Of a stretch of DNA of 64,000 bases, positions 8,651 through 21,100 are shown in pieces. Source of the DNA: Boudabousia tangfeifanii (GTDB lineage: Bacteria > Actinomycetota > Actinomycetes > Actinomycetales > Actinomycetaceae); NCBI RefSeq assembly GCF_001856685.1, contig NZ_CP017812.1:992001-1056000 (forward strand). The letters run 5' to 3'. A model generated the notes under the pieces. That model had not been told where the DNA came from. It was given only the letters and a program-made list of their open reading frames with translations, and did not search any database. How positions within the stretch are numbered: position 1 is the first letter of the stretch; each line of letters starts with the position of its first letter. A program made the translations under genes and the position numbers.

Positions 8651-9901
8651 TCACTTGCTGAGGATCTTGTTGCCTTCAGCGGCTGCGTCCTTCATGGCCT
8701 GCTCAGGAGACTTAGCTCCAGCAAGCATGGACTGCAAGTTCTTGTAGAGAACCTGGTAGGTGCCAACCGAACGAGGAACGACTGGCAAGGTGTGCAAGGC
8801 ATCTTTGTCTTCGGTGTAGACCTTTGCGAATTCATCGTTAGGATCGCCCTTTTCATCCTTACCGACTGGGAAGAATGGAGCCTTGGTGTGGAACTTAGCC
8901 ATCTGGTCACCCTGGGTTAGGTAATCCATAAACTTGTAGCAGAGGTCCTTGTCCTGGCAACCCTTGAATAGAACCAAGGAGTTCGAGGCGAAGAAGGTAC
9001 CGCGTTGCTTATCCTTGAGGGAAACGATGTAGCCGTAATCGATGTTCGATTCCTTCCAGAGGGAAGCCTTAGCCGAGTTTTCGAAGATGAAAGCGGACTT
9101 GCCATTCTGGAACGACTTACGAGCCGATTCGGTGGTTGCACCGGTTGAAGTGGAATCTAGGACGCCCTTGTCTAGCAAGGTCTTGAGGTAAGTTGCGGCC
9201 TTGATAACTTCAGGGGAGTCAAATTCGGTCTTCTTGCCGTCTTCAGCGAAGAGGCGGCCACCGGCCTGCCAAATGAATGGGAAGAAGTTGGAGTTCATGA
9301 CGCCGCGGGACTTATCAGCAAAATCGGAGATCCAAGGAGCAATGCCTGCACCCTTGAGCTTTTCGCCAACTGCCACAAAGTCATCCCAAGTTTCTGGCAA
9401 CTTGTCAACGCCAGCCTTGGCTAGGAGCGCCTTGTTGTAGAACATAACGCGAGCACCGCCAACCAACAAAGGTAGAGCGTACTGCTTGCCATCAACGACG
9501 CCATTGTCCAAGAACAATAGGTTCTTCTTCTGGTCTTCAGTTACGAAGCTATCGAGAGGTTCGATCTGAGCCTTTTCAATGTAGTCACCCATCATTTCTG
9601 GGTACATGAAGCCAACGTCAGGGCCCTTGCCTGAGGTAACGCCGGTGAGGAACTTGGTCTCGTAATCCGACCAAGGAACGATGGTGACGTTTACCTTAAC
9701 GTTGTTTTCTTTTTCGAACTTCTGGGAGATTTCCTGCCATAGCTGCTTGTCCTGGTTGTCATTAGCTAGGGTAGGCATCCAAAGTTCGATCTTGTCCATC
9801 TTGCCGCCGCCGGCTTCCGAGTTGTTATCACTCGAGCCGCAGGCTGCCAAGGCGCCCGATGCTAGGGCAAGAGACATGACCAGTGCGATCTTTCGCTTCA
9901 T
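8651..9901 (-). CDS. Sugar-binding lipoprotein of an ABC importer
   Basis: Extracellular solute-binding protein, family 1, anchored by lipid to the outer face of the membrane. The first 21 residues form a lipoprotein signal (MKRK, hydrophobic core, lipobox LAAC with Cys21), then a Ser/Asn/Gly linker. The mature part resembles maltose/oligosaccharide binding proteins (IELWMPTLANDNQ, GPDVGFMYPEMM, FFPFIWQAGGRLFAEDG). The frame is open to 9994, but the ATG at 9901 has GGAG 7 nt upstream and starts exactly at the signal peptide; length 416 aa. It is the first gene of the importer operon, transcribed away from the ROK regulator. Confidence 0.92.
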   Translation of the reverse strand: MKRKIALVMSLALASGALAACGSSDNNSEAGGGKMDKIELWMPTLANDNQDKQLWQEISQKFEKENNVKVNVTIVPWSDYETKFLTGVTSGKGPDVGFMYPEMMGDYIEKAQIEPLDSFVTEDQKKNLLFLDNGVVDGKQYALPLLVGGARVMFYNKALLAKAGVDKLPETWDDFVAVGEKLKGAGIAPWISDFADKSRGVMNSNFFPFIWQAGGRLFAEDGKKTEFDSPEVIKAATYLKTLLDKGVLDSTSTGATTESARKSFQNGKSAFIFENSAKASLWKESNIDYGYIVSLKDKQRGTFFASNSLVLFKGCQDKDLCYKFMDYLTQGDQMAKFHTKAPFFPVGKDEKGDPNDEFAKVYTEDKDALHTLPVVPRSVGTYQVLYKNLQSMLAGAKSPEQAMKDAAAEGNKILSK

Positions 9902-10052
9902 TGCGACACTCCTTGTGTGCGGGAACAAAAGTTCCTGAAATATTGTCGTGGTTGACGTTGGGGTGAAGTGTTTTGTAACACCCTTGCAAATCATTATAGA
10001 CAGCGCTCTAGAAAAGTGACAACACGAATCAAAAGAGTGTATTCTTTATAAC
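9902..10052. promoter_or_regulatory. Divergent control region, binding protein / ROK regulator
   Basis: This 151-bp gap must hold promoters for both directions. For the regulator, GTGACA (10016-10021) and TATTCT (10040-10045) are spaced 18 nt and place the start of transcription at or next to the GTG codon. Candidate operators are the inverted repeat GTGTT-N4-AACAC at 9968-9981 and an AGCGCT core near 10003-10008. Binding by the adjacent ROK protein is inferred from layout only. Confidence 0.5.
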
Positions 10053-11189
10053 GTGCCTTCAAATAATTCACATGAGACGATCATCGGTGTTCGTCGCACC
10101 AATACTAGGGCAGTACTGGCCTGTTTACAAGAAAAAGGGGACTTCCAGTCCCTTGAAGAGTTAGCTCGTGAGACGAATCTTTCACGGCCAACGGTCACCC
10201 AAGTTTTACGTTCGCTATGTGACACAGGTCTTGTAGAACGTAGTTTAGGAACTACCAAGTCTTTTGGTGGTCGTCCGCCTAAACTCTTTAGGATCAAGTC
10301 GGAACATCATGCCACTTTGATTCTCCGCCTAACTTTGTGGGAAGTAATGGGCTTCTTGCAGGATGCCACAGGACGGACAATTGCAGAGGCTTCTCTTCCT
10401 TACGAGGAAATGTCTCAAGCTGGTGACGTTTTAATAGAACTTGCGAAACAACTCGTAGCGCAAAAGCCAGAAGGGGTTCCGCTAGCCCGAACTGTGGTGG
10501 TAGTGATTGGCGTCGTGCGTGACGGTAAGTGGATTCGTTCCCGTAATTATCCTGATCTGATTGGGGGCAAACTTGAAGAACAGTTGAGCCCAGTCGTGGA
10601 GTGCCCCTTGGTAATCGCTAATGATGCGAAGCTAGCTGGATACGCCGCTCACCGATTGCTGCCGGAAGATGCCCCAGACTCCATTGTTGGTGTTCATATT
10701 TCGGAAGCTATTGGTTGCTCGCTTGTTATGAATGGCCAAGTGGTAGAAGGCGCCCATGGCGCGGCCGGGGAAGTAGGCACTGATCGCCAAAATGGTTGGT
10801 GGGAAGCAGAACTTTTGCTACGTGATGCCACCACCAAACGAGGTATCAATAATCGTGAGTTGTTCATTTTGGCCGGTGAAGGTGAGGAATGGGCGCAAGA
10901 TGTGGTAGCTAAAGCTGCCGGTCAAATTGCTCGTGGTCTCGTTCCGATCGTTTTAGGATTTGATCCAGCGCAAGTAGTGATCATGGGGGCAATCGAGGAC
11001 TGTGGCAATATTGCGGTCGACGCCATGAGTGCAGTCTTTAACCGTATTGTTCCATTCCCTCCAGAAGTAATCATGCTGGCGAACTCCGCTAGTTGTGTCC
11101 ATGATGGCGCACGCATGGTTGCATTCAAGAAAGAAACCGACGATATTTTCAAAGCCATTATGGCTTCAAAAGCTAAAAACGGGAAATAA
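10053..11189 (+). CDS. ROK-family transcriptional regulator
   Basis: Predicted sugar-responsive regulator of the adjacent importer operon. The N-terminus (about residues 14-75) is a winged helix-turn-helix (ETNLSRPTVTQVLRSL). The rest is an actin-like ROK sugar-kinase fold: the segment VIANDAKLAGYAAH matches the ROK Asn-Asp site and GAAGEVGTD the C-terminal signature. The usual zinc cluster (CxCGxxGC) that follows in most ROK proteins is absent, and the usual Gly-His is Gly-Thr-Asp, so it is an atypical member unlikely to act as a kinase. There is no Shine-Dalgarno sequence; the GTG lies 7 nt after a -10-like hexamer, suggesting a leaderless message. Confidence 0.85.
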   Translation: MPSNNSHETIIGVRRTNTRAVLACLQEKGDFQSLEELARETNLSRPTVTQVLRSLCDTGLVERSLGTTKSFGGRPPKLFRIKSEHHATLILRLTLWEVMGFLQDATGRTIAEASLPYEEMSQAGDVLIELAKQLVAQKPEGVPLARTVVVVIGVVRDGKWIRSRNYPDLIGGKLEEQLSPVVECPLVIANDAKLAGYAAHRLLPEDAPDSIVGVHISEAIGCSLVMNGQVVEGAHGAAGEVGTDRQNGWWEAELLLRDATTKRGINNRELFILAGEGEEWAQDVVAKAAGQIARGLVPIVLGFDPAQVVIMGAIEDCGNIAVDAMSAVFNRIVPFPPEVIMLANSASCVHDGARMVAFKKETDDIFKAIMASKAKNGK

Positions 11190-11204
11190 TCGTCAGCAAT
11201 ACTT

Positions 11205-11244
11205 AAAAGTTTGGCCCCCTCATGATCAAGGGGGCCAAACTTTT
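11205..11244. terminator. Bidirectional terminator, ROK regulator / beta-galactosidase
   Basis: A perfect 16-bp stem (11205-11220 with 11229-11244) with an 8-nt loop lies between convergent genes. AAAA arms on one side and TTTTT on the other give a U-tract in both directions, so it can serve both genes. Confidence 0.9.
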
Positions 11245-11266
11245 TGTTAGTTTCCTGATACTACTA

Positions 11267-14678
<3,412 letters not shown>

Positions 14679-17192
14679 ATGTTCGGGCGCTTAGGACAGT
14701 TTGCAAGTAATCATCCCGGACGACTCATAGTTGTCTGGTTGGTTTTGCTTGCGCTTAGCGCCGGTGCTCTCTTAGGAGGATTTGGACAAGGTGGTCTATT
14801 TGCTCGTTTAGATACCCAAATGGGACGTACCCCAAACACCCAGTCAGCTGAAGTTAGCAGCATTCTTGCCGGGAAAGGGCATCGAGAAAATGTCCTACTG
14901 GTAGTGCAGTCAGTTCCAATAGCATCGAATCTTAATGACCTGAGGAAACGAACCGACAATTTTGAATCTGTTTTAAAGCAGATATCAACAGTTAAACAAG
15001 TTGAGCAACCACTCGATGGTTTGGCTAAAGAAAGAGAACTTCAGGACTTAGCTAAAAGAACCGAGGACGGTTTGCGTACTTTGCAAAACCTCAAAAAAGA
15101 TTTGGAAGATAAACAGGAGTTGCTCAAACAAGGGCAGAAGTCTCCTGAGCAACAAAAACGCTTTGAGGCCCTGCCCTCGGGTGAACAGGTGCGTCTGCTA
15201 AAAGAAATGCGTGAGCAAGAAGCTAAGTTGGCAGCGGGTTTAGCGAAAGTAGAGCAGCAACTATTATCGGTTAAATCAGAGAAAAGAAAACTTGATGAGG
15301 GACTTAAAGAGCTACAAGACGGGATTGGAATACTTCTAGCTAAGGACGGAAAAGGCTTTGTGATCAGTGTTGAGCTGGAAGCAAAATCAGCAGAGGAATT
15401 GTCCGAGGCCGTAACTGGGGTTGAGCGAGCAGCTAAACAGTTTGAAAATGGATTGAAATCATTAGACTCACACGCTGAAGTCGGTATTTTATCGGCACAA
15501 ATCGTGGGTAACGAAATAACTGAACTATCCAAGGCAGATCTTGCTCAAGGGGAAATGGTTTCGATGCCAGTTGCCTTGATCCTTCTGGTCCTTGTCTTTG
15601 GAGGATTATTGGCCGCTTTGCTACCACTGCTAGGGGCAAGCGCGGCTATCGTCCTCGGACTAGCTGGGGTTTGGGTGCTGACGTTCGTGATGGACGTTAA
15701 TAGCTTTGTCTTGAATGTAATTACTATCATCGGCTTAGCTCTTTCGATTGATTATGGACTTTTGATCGTTTCTCGTTTTCGAGAAGAGGTAGATCATCTT
15801 TGTGCCAAAGAATCATTGGACGCTAACCGGCTTAATGCTTCGCAGTCTAAGAAGATTACTGAGCAGGCCTTGGGAGTAGCTCTCGGCCAGGCTGGAAGAA
15901 CTGTCTTATTTTCGGCTTTAACTATTGCTTTTTCGATTGCAGGCCTTTTTGTTTTCCCCACTACAGTTTTGCGGATCATTGCCTTCGGCGGGGTTGTCGT
16001 TACGCTTGCTGCAGTTGCGGCATCCTTAACCTTAGTTCCCGCCCTTTTGAGTTTGTTCTCAAACTATTTAGTCAAACCGCCGATAGTGAAACGACTTTTT
16101 GGGCGCAAGGCAGTCTCTGCGACTCTAGAAGCAGAGTTTCATGGCGAAAGGGGAGTTTTTGCGTCGCTTGCTCGGTTAGTACAAGCTAAACCAGTGGTTT
16201 GGACTGTTGCCCTTACTCTGCTTTTGGCTACGATGGCACTGCCTTTATTCGGCATGCATACCAGAACTAATTTGATGGCTTATTTGTCGGTAGATTCGCC
16301 TGCAGGGAAGGTACATCAAGTCGTTTCTGAGCAGTATCCGAAGCTTGCCGATCCGCCAATCACCATTTTGTCGGAAGCAAAAGGTGAACAATTAGAACAA
16401 CAGTTAAAGACATTTGAAAAACGTCAAGAAGTAGATCTTGTTTGGAAAGTTCCAGTTTTTGATAATGACCGGTATACCCAAATCAACTTAAGTTTAAAAT
16501 CTGCTTTGAAGGATAACCCGCAACTTGAGCAGGAAGCACTAGCAGAGTTGCGCCATGATTATCCGGATTTGTTAATTGGGGGGCCGATCGCTTTCCAATA
16601 CGACTTCACGCAGAGTTTAAAAGCGGGCTTCCCTTGGGCGTTATTAATAGTAGTTACGGCAGTTTTCGTCTTACTATTTGCCATGACCGGTTCGATTCTG
16701 GTTCCTTTGAAAGCATTGATCCTAAATGGCTTGTCTTTAGCCGCCTCATTGGGATTAACCGCTTGGCTATTTAGTCAAGGCTGGTTTGGACTGCCACAAG
16801 TGGATTCCCTGGAAACATTTATCGTGGCTTGTTCTTTAGCTTTTGGGTTTGGGCTATCGATGGACTATGAAGTCTTTCTCGTGGCTCGAATTAAGGAGTA
16901 CTGGGATTCGCTAGGTGATAATGATGCGGCTGTTTCTCAGGGATTGCAGCGTTCAGGAAGAATAATTACTTCGGCGGCAGCAATTATTGTGGCCGTGTTC
17001 GTGGGGTTTGTAACGGGTCAGATGCTTCCAATCAAACAAATCGGGGTTGCCTTAGCCATTATGGTTATTACTGACGCTACTGTGGTTCGAATGCTTTTGG
17101 TACCAGCGACAATGACTTTGCTCGGTAAGTGGAATTGGTGGGCACCAGAACCTCTGGTTCGTTTACATCAGAAAATTGAGCTGAAAGATTAG
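14679..17192 (+). CDS. MMPL/RND-family membrane transporter
   Basis: Large inner-membrane transporter of the MMPL branch of the RND superfamily, 837 aa. It has one N-terminal helix, a first extracytoplasmic domain, a block of helices, a second domain and a final block. The duplicated family motif appears twice: GLALSIDYGLLIVSRFREE (about residue 350) and GFGLSMDYEVFLVARIKE (about 725), with the Asp-Tyr pairs implicated in proton coupling in MmpL proteins. The first domain is unusual in carrying a long Lys/Glu/Gln-rich coiled coil (about residues 120-215). In actinobacteria such proteins export lipids or hydrophobic compounds; the cargo here is unknown. The start appears leaderless. Confidence 0.85.
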   Translation: MFGRLGQFASNHPGRLIVVWLVLLALSAGALLGGFGQGGLFARLDTQMGRTPNTQSAEVSSILAGKGHRENVLLVVQSVPIASNLNDLRKRTDNFESVLKQISTVKQVEQPLDGLAKERELQDLAKRTEDGLRTLQNLKKDLEDKQELLKQGQKSPEQQKRFEALPSGEQVRLLKEMREQEAKLAAGLAKVEQQLLSVKSEKRKLDEGLKELQDGIGILLAKDGKGFVISVELEAKSAEELSEAVTGVERAAKQFENGLKSLDSHAEVGILSAQIVGNEITELSKADLAQGEMVSMPVALILLVLVFGGLLAALLPLLGASAAIVLGLAGVWVLTFVMDVNSFVLNVITIIGLALSIDYGLLIVSRFREEVDHLCAKESLDANRLNASQSKKITEQALGVALGQAGRTVLFSALTIAFSIAGLFVFPTTVLRIIAFGGVVVTLAAVAASLTLVPALLSLFSNYLVKPPIVKRLFGRKAVSATLEAEFHGERGVFASLARLVQAKPVVWTVALTLLLATMALPLFGMHTRTNLMAYLSVDSPAGKVHQVVSEQYPKLADPPITILSEAKGEQLEQQLKTFEKRQEVDLVWKVPVFDNDRYTQINLSLKSALKDNPQLEQEALAELRHDYPDLLIGGPIAFQYDFTQSLKAGFPWALLIVVTAVFVLLFAMTGSILVPLKALILNGLSLAASLGLTAWLFSQGWFGLPQVDSLETFIVACSLAFGFGLSMDYEVFLVARIKEYWDSLGDNDAAVSQGLQRSGRIITSAAAIIVAVFVGFVTGQMLPIKQIGVALAIMVITDATVVRMLLVPATMTLLGKWNWWAPEPLVRLHQKIELKD

Positions 17193-17345
17193 TTCGCTTG
17201 CTTTAGCTGATTAAACTTTTTTCTCGCTTTTCAGCCGGGGGTAACAACTGTCATTTGTGGGGGATCGTGCTAGACAGTATTTTCAAAACATTTTTGGTAG
17301 CAAGCGGTGTGGATTAATCTTGGATATAGATGGTCATAAAGATTA

Positions 17346-17386
17346 AAAGGTGTCCCGACAAAGCTGGGCTTTGTCGGGACACCTTT
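17346..17386. terminator. Strong terminator between MMPL gene and ybdD
   Basis: A perfect 18-bp stem (17346-17363 with 17369-17386) with a 5-nt loop lies between convergent genes. AAAAGG and CCTTT arms favour bidirectional use. It is 153 bp past the MMPL stop and 13 bp from the end of the minus-strand ybdD gene. Confidence 0.88.
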
Positions 17387-17399
17387 GACTAACTAGCAA

Positions 17400-17597
17400 C
17401 TAGCAGCAGCGCATTCCAGGAGATTTCTCCTCCCGATCGCACTTGTCACGCCAGAAGGTTTTTTCATCCATGGGTTCGTGACCAGTGTGCTCGCACCAAC
17501 GAACGTATTTTTCGTAGGCGTCTGCACCAACTACGCCTCGCACGTACCAACGGACATTGCGGTAGGCAGTTTGCAGTTTGCTAGATACTTTTTTCAT
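17400..17597 (-). CDS. ybdD: YbdD/YjiX-family small protein
   Basis: A 65 aa cytoplasmic protein of the YbdD/YjiX (DUF466) family, usually encoded directly after CstA-type transporters and thought to assist them. It shows the family pattern YEKYVRWCEHTGHEPMDEKTF and ends in a Cys-Cys pair. The ATG overlaps the cstA stop by 4 nt (ATGA), so synthesis is translationally coupled to the transporter. The biochemical role is not settled. Confidence 0.85.
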   Translation of the reverse strand: MKKVSSKLQTAYRNVRWYVRGVVGADAYEKYVRWCEHTGHEPMDEKTFWRDKCDREEKSPGMRCC

Positions 17598-19924
17598 GCT
17601 TTGGCGCTTTCTTTAGCGAGTTCTGCATGGTGGGAGTTTTCTAGGTCAAGTTCTGGGTGCTTGGCGTAGAACTCTTCCCACTGCTTGACGAGAATCTTTT
17701 CGTCTGGGTTGGCACCCATGCCCGAAGGAGCATACATGCGAGAGTCGACGTAAGGATCTTCGGTATCGATTAGGTTCTTGCCTTGCAAAGCCTGAACTGT
17801 ACGGATGCAAGCAACAATCATCACGATGAGAGCACAAACCACGAAGAGAATCGATAGTGAACCCTGGATGGCAGTGTTCTTGACGACGGTGTTCATGGCT
17901 TCCACACTCTTAGCGGCGCCTAGCTCGGTCTTACCGGCGGCTAGTGCATCCTTGTAACGGAAGTGGTTAGCCCAGTAACCGATCTTGGGATCAGCTGAGA
18001 AGATCTTCAAGTAGGAACCGTAAACGGTGATGATGGCAGTGAATACCATTGGGATGAAGATAATGAGTAGCTTCCAGGTGTAGCCCTTGCGCGCGAAGAC
18101 CACCAAACAAATCGAGAGCGCAACTGCAGCTAGTAGCTGGTTAGCGATGCCGAATAGTGGGAAGAGAGTATTGATACCACCAAGTGGGTCGTAAACGCCC
18201 ATTAGGAGAATCGAGCCCCAACCAGCCACCATGAGTAGGGTGGTGATCCAAGAACCTAGGGTCCAGGAGTGGTCCTTCATGCGGGGGATAAAGTTGCCGA
18301 GGGCGTCCGAGAGCATGAAACGGGCAACACGGGTACCAGCGTCCACCGAGGTAAGAATGAAGAGAGCTTCAAACATAATGGCGAAGTGGTACCAGAAGCT
18401 CATCATGGACTGGCCACCGAAAATCTGGTGCATGATGGTTGCTAGACCGACTGCCAAGGTGGGGGCACCACCGGTACGGGAAACGACGGAGGTTTCACCA
18501 ACTAGGCGAGCGGTTTCAGTGAGGGTTTCTGGCTGGAGGTTTACCCCAGTCAAACCAAGCTGGTTTACGAAAGCAACCGCGCCCTCGACCGTACCCTGAG
18601 TAGCGGCGATGGGGGAGTTCATGGCGTAGTAGATGCCCTGGTCAACCGAAACTGCGGCGACCAAAGCCATGATGGCTACGAAGGATTCCATCAACATGCC
18701 ACCGTAACCGATAAGGCGTGCTTGAGATTCCTTTTCGATCAGCTTTGGAGTGGTACCAGAGGAAATCGTGGCGTGGAAGCCAGACAAAGCACCACAAGCA
18801 ATCGTGACGAATAGGAATGGGAAGATGGTACCCGAGAAGACTGGGCCATTGCCGGCAGTAGCGAAGTGGGTAACGGCTGGGACGGTGATTACTGGACGAA
18901 CCACAATGATGGCGAGAGCCAACATGGTGATAACGCCAACCTTCATGAAGGTGGATAGGTAGTCACGTGGGGCTAGTAGCATCCAGACTGGCAAGATGGC
19001 GGCGGTGGCGCCGTAAATGATAATGACCCAAGCCAAGAACGGACGACCTAGGTGGAGCGCAGTTGAGAGCGAGGAGTTTTCAATCCAGCCACCGGAGATG
19101 ATGGCGAGTAGCAAGAGGACGATACCGATCATAGAAACTTCCATGACCTTGCCTGGGCGAATGTAGCGGAGGTAGAAGCCCATGAACAAGGCGATCGGAA
19201 TGGTTAGGCCTACTGACCAAACACCCCAAGAGGAAGCTGCTAGGGAGTTAACTACTACCATTGCCAAGATGGCAACGATGATAAGCATGATGGAGAGGGT
19301 GGCAACCAATGCCGCGATACCGCCAACAGTGCCGAGTTCGTCCTTTGCCATCTGACCGAGTGAACGGCCGCCGCGACGCATCGAAATAACGAGGACGAGG
19401 TAGTCCTGGACAGCGCCAGCAAAAATAACACCAACGATAATCCAGATAGTACCTGGGAGATAGCCCATCTGAGCAGCCAATACTGGGCCGACTAGTGGGC
19501 CAGCGCCGGCGATAGCGGCGAAGTGGTGCCCGTAAAGGATGCGGCGGTCGGTGGGAACAAAGTCGCGACCGTTGTAGTCATATTCTGCTGGGGTAGCGCG
19601 CTTGTCATCAGGCTTTACGAATTTATCCTGAATGTACTTGGCGTAGAAGCGGTATGCGATTAGGTAGGAACCTACCGCAGCGAAAACGAACCAAATGCCG
19701 TTTACGGTTTCACCTCGGGCAATGGCGGTAAACCACCAGCCGGATGCTGCGATTAGAGAAATGATTGCCCAAATAGCAATCTTCTTTGGGTTCCAACGAT
19801 CGTTGCGAGCTTTTGCTTCTTCGCTGAGCTCGACTGGAGGCATCTCCGCAAGTGTTTCGGCAGAAATACCCGTGCCGTGGTTATGGGTCTGTTGAATATC
19901 AGACTCTTCTGGCTTTGAGTTCAT
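17594..19924 (-). CDS. cstA: Carbon starvation protein A (peptide/pyruvate transporter)
   Basis: Polytopic inner-membrane transporter of the CstA/BtsT family, proposed to import peptides or pyruvate under carbon limitation. The 776 aa protein has a roughly 60-residue cytoplasmic N-terminus, then many helices. Family landmarks are FVPTDRRILYGHHFAAIAGAGP, GFHATISSGTTPKLI and GGQSMMSFWYHFAIMFEALFI. The frame reaches 19963 with a TTG, but the ATG at 19924 has AGAGGTC at good spacing. A CRP/GlxR-like half-symmetric site lies about 100 bp upstream (20017-20032). It forms an operon with ybdD and is divergent from the nitroreductase gene. Confidence 0.93.
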   Translation of the reverse strand: MNSKPEESDIQQTHNHGTGISAETLAEMPPVELSEEAKARNDRWNPKKIAIWAIISLIAASGWWFTAIARGETVNGIWFVFAAVGSYLIAYRFYAKYIQDKFVKPDDKRATPAEYDYNGRDFVPTDRRILYGHHFAAIAGAGPLVGPVLAAQMGYLPGTIWIIVGVIFAGAVQDYLVLVISMRRGGRSLGQMAKDELGTVGGIAALVATLSIMLIIVAILAMVVVNSLAASSWGVWSVGLTIPIALFMGFYLRYIRPGKVMEVSMIGIVLLLLAIISGGWIENSSLSTALHLGRPFLAWVIIIYGATAAILPVWMLLAPRDYLSTFMKVGVITMLALAIIVVRPVITVPAVTHFATAGNGPVFSGTIFPFLFVTIACGALSGFHATISSGTTPKLIEKESQARLIGYGGMLMESFVAIMALVAAVSVDQGIYYAMNSPIAATQGTVEGAVAFVNQLGLTGVNLQPETLTETARLVGETSVVSRTGGAPTLAVGLATIMHQIFGGQSMMSFWYHFAIMFEALFILTSVDAGTRVARFMLSDALGNFIPRMKDHSWTLGSWITTLLMVAGWGSILLMGVYDPLGGINTLFPLFGIANQLLAAVALSICLVVFARKGYTWKLLIIFIPMVFTAIITVYGSYLKIFSADPKIGYWANHFRYKDALAAGKTELGAAKSVEAMNTVVKNTAIQGSLSILFVVCALIVMIVACIRTVQALQGKNLIDTEDPYVDSRMYAPSGMGANPDEKILVKQWEEFYAKHPELDLENSHHAELAKESAKA

Positions 19925-20016
19925 TTTGACCTCTCTGTCATAGTCGGTACGTGGCTGTAACAATTTAAAGGATCTTAATTAAAAATGTGAGACCTAATAG
20001 ACATAATAGGGGGCTA

Positions 20017-20032
20017 GGTGAGATATCGCACT
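20017..20032. promoter_or_regulatory. Candidate CRP/GlxR-type site
   Basis: GGTGA-GATATC-GCACT has the 5-6-5 layout of CRP-family operators (TGTGA-N6-TCACA), with 7 of 10 consensus positions matching and a palindromic centre. It lies in the gap between cstA and the nitroreductase gene. cstA genes are known CRP or GlxR targets in other bacteria, which supports but does not prove the call. Confidence 0.35.
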
Positions 20033-20178
20033 AGGTAAGGCATGGCTAAGTTTCAGTTGGTGCCTGCTTAGGTCCTATTTTGCAAATTGAATCTAAATCT
20101 GTCGCGGTTTTTTGCCGCTTTTTCTCTGGATCTGTAAACTGTTTTTGTTCGCGTCATCTATTCATAGGAGTCTTAGAA

Positions 20179-21057
20179 ATGACAAAAACAGTAAACGAGT
20201 CGGTAAATCCTCAGCGTGATGAGTTAAAAAATGGGGGAGTAGTCTCTCAGTCATTGGAAGTCGATGCGCCAACTCAGGCACTTTCTCAGGCTCCCCAGGC
20301 TCCGATTATGAACCCGATGATTGAGGCGCAACTGGCTCATCGTTCAATTCGTGCTTATAGTCAGTCTAAGTTGACAGCTGAACAGCTAAAAACTTTATTG
20401 ACGGTGGCTCGCCATGGAGCTACAAGTGCTTATCAGCAACAGACCACGATTATTCACGTTACCGATCCCAAGGTGCGTGAACAGATTTATCAAGCCTCGG
20501 GTCAGCCGTATGTGGGCGGTGACCGTGGGGAGTTGTTCCTCTTTATAGCTGATTTGTATCGTAACGCTAAGATTCGTGAGGAAGCTGGGGTTGATATCGA
20601 AGACCTTGCCAGAATGAATCTTTTCCTGCAGGCCTGCCAGGATACTTTGATTGCGGCTCAAAATATGGTGGCCGCAGCTGAATCCTTGGGATTGGGTACT
20701 GTTTATTTGGGCTCGATTACTGCTGATCCTCGTTTGGTAATCGAGGCGTTAAAGTTGCCTCGACTGACCTACCCATTGGTTGGTTTGCTAGTTGGGGAGC
20801 CGGAACAGAGCCCACAATTTAAGCCCCGCTTACCTCAAAGCATTGTGGTGTCAGAGAATGCTTACCCAGATTTTGAGAATTTCCATGAAGCGCTTGCCGA
20901 GTACGATGCGGTGGTACAGCAATACTACGATCTGCGGGACACCACAAAAACAATTGGTACCTTTACTTCGCGCATTGAAAAGCTTTTGGGTAAAGGTGCC
21001 GCAGATCAGTCACCAGTTCTAGAGATTCTGCACGAGCAAGGACTTGGACTGAAATAG
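20179..21057 (+). CDS. NAD(P)H-dependent nitroreductase-family oxidoreductase
   Basis: FMN-binding reductase of the NfsA-like branch, 292 aa, cytoplasmic. After a roughly 40-residue polar N-terminal extension, the core begins IEAQLAHRSIRAYSQSKL (Arg/Ser FMN-phosphate site). The middle matches the family (LQACQDTLIAAQNMVAAAESLGLGTVYLGSI), and GLLVGEPEQSPQFKPRLP is the typical NfsA/FrmA C-terminal stretch. The ATG at 20179 has TAGGAG well placed; the frame is open further upstream, but that part is Cys/Phe-rich and improbable. The physiological substrate (nitroaromatic, quinone or flavin) cannot be told. Confidence 0.85.
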   Translation: MTKTVNESVNPQRDELKNGGVVSQSLEVDAPTQALSQAPQAPIMNPMIEAQLAHRSIRAYSQSKLTAEQLKTLLTVARHGATSAYQQQTTIIHVTDPKVREQIYQASGQPYVGGDRGELFLFIADLYRNAKIREEAGVDIEDLARMNLFLQACQDTLIAAQNMVAAAESLGLGTVYLGSITADPRLVIEALKLPRLTYPLVGLLVGEPEQSPQFKPRLPQSIVVSENAYPDFENFHEALAEYDAVVQQYYDLRDTTKTIGTFTSRIEKLLGKGAADQSPVLEILHEQGLGLK

Positions 21058-21100
21058 GCTGTGCTTTTTGTATGAGCTAGTTAGTCTCTAAAATTTCGTT

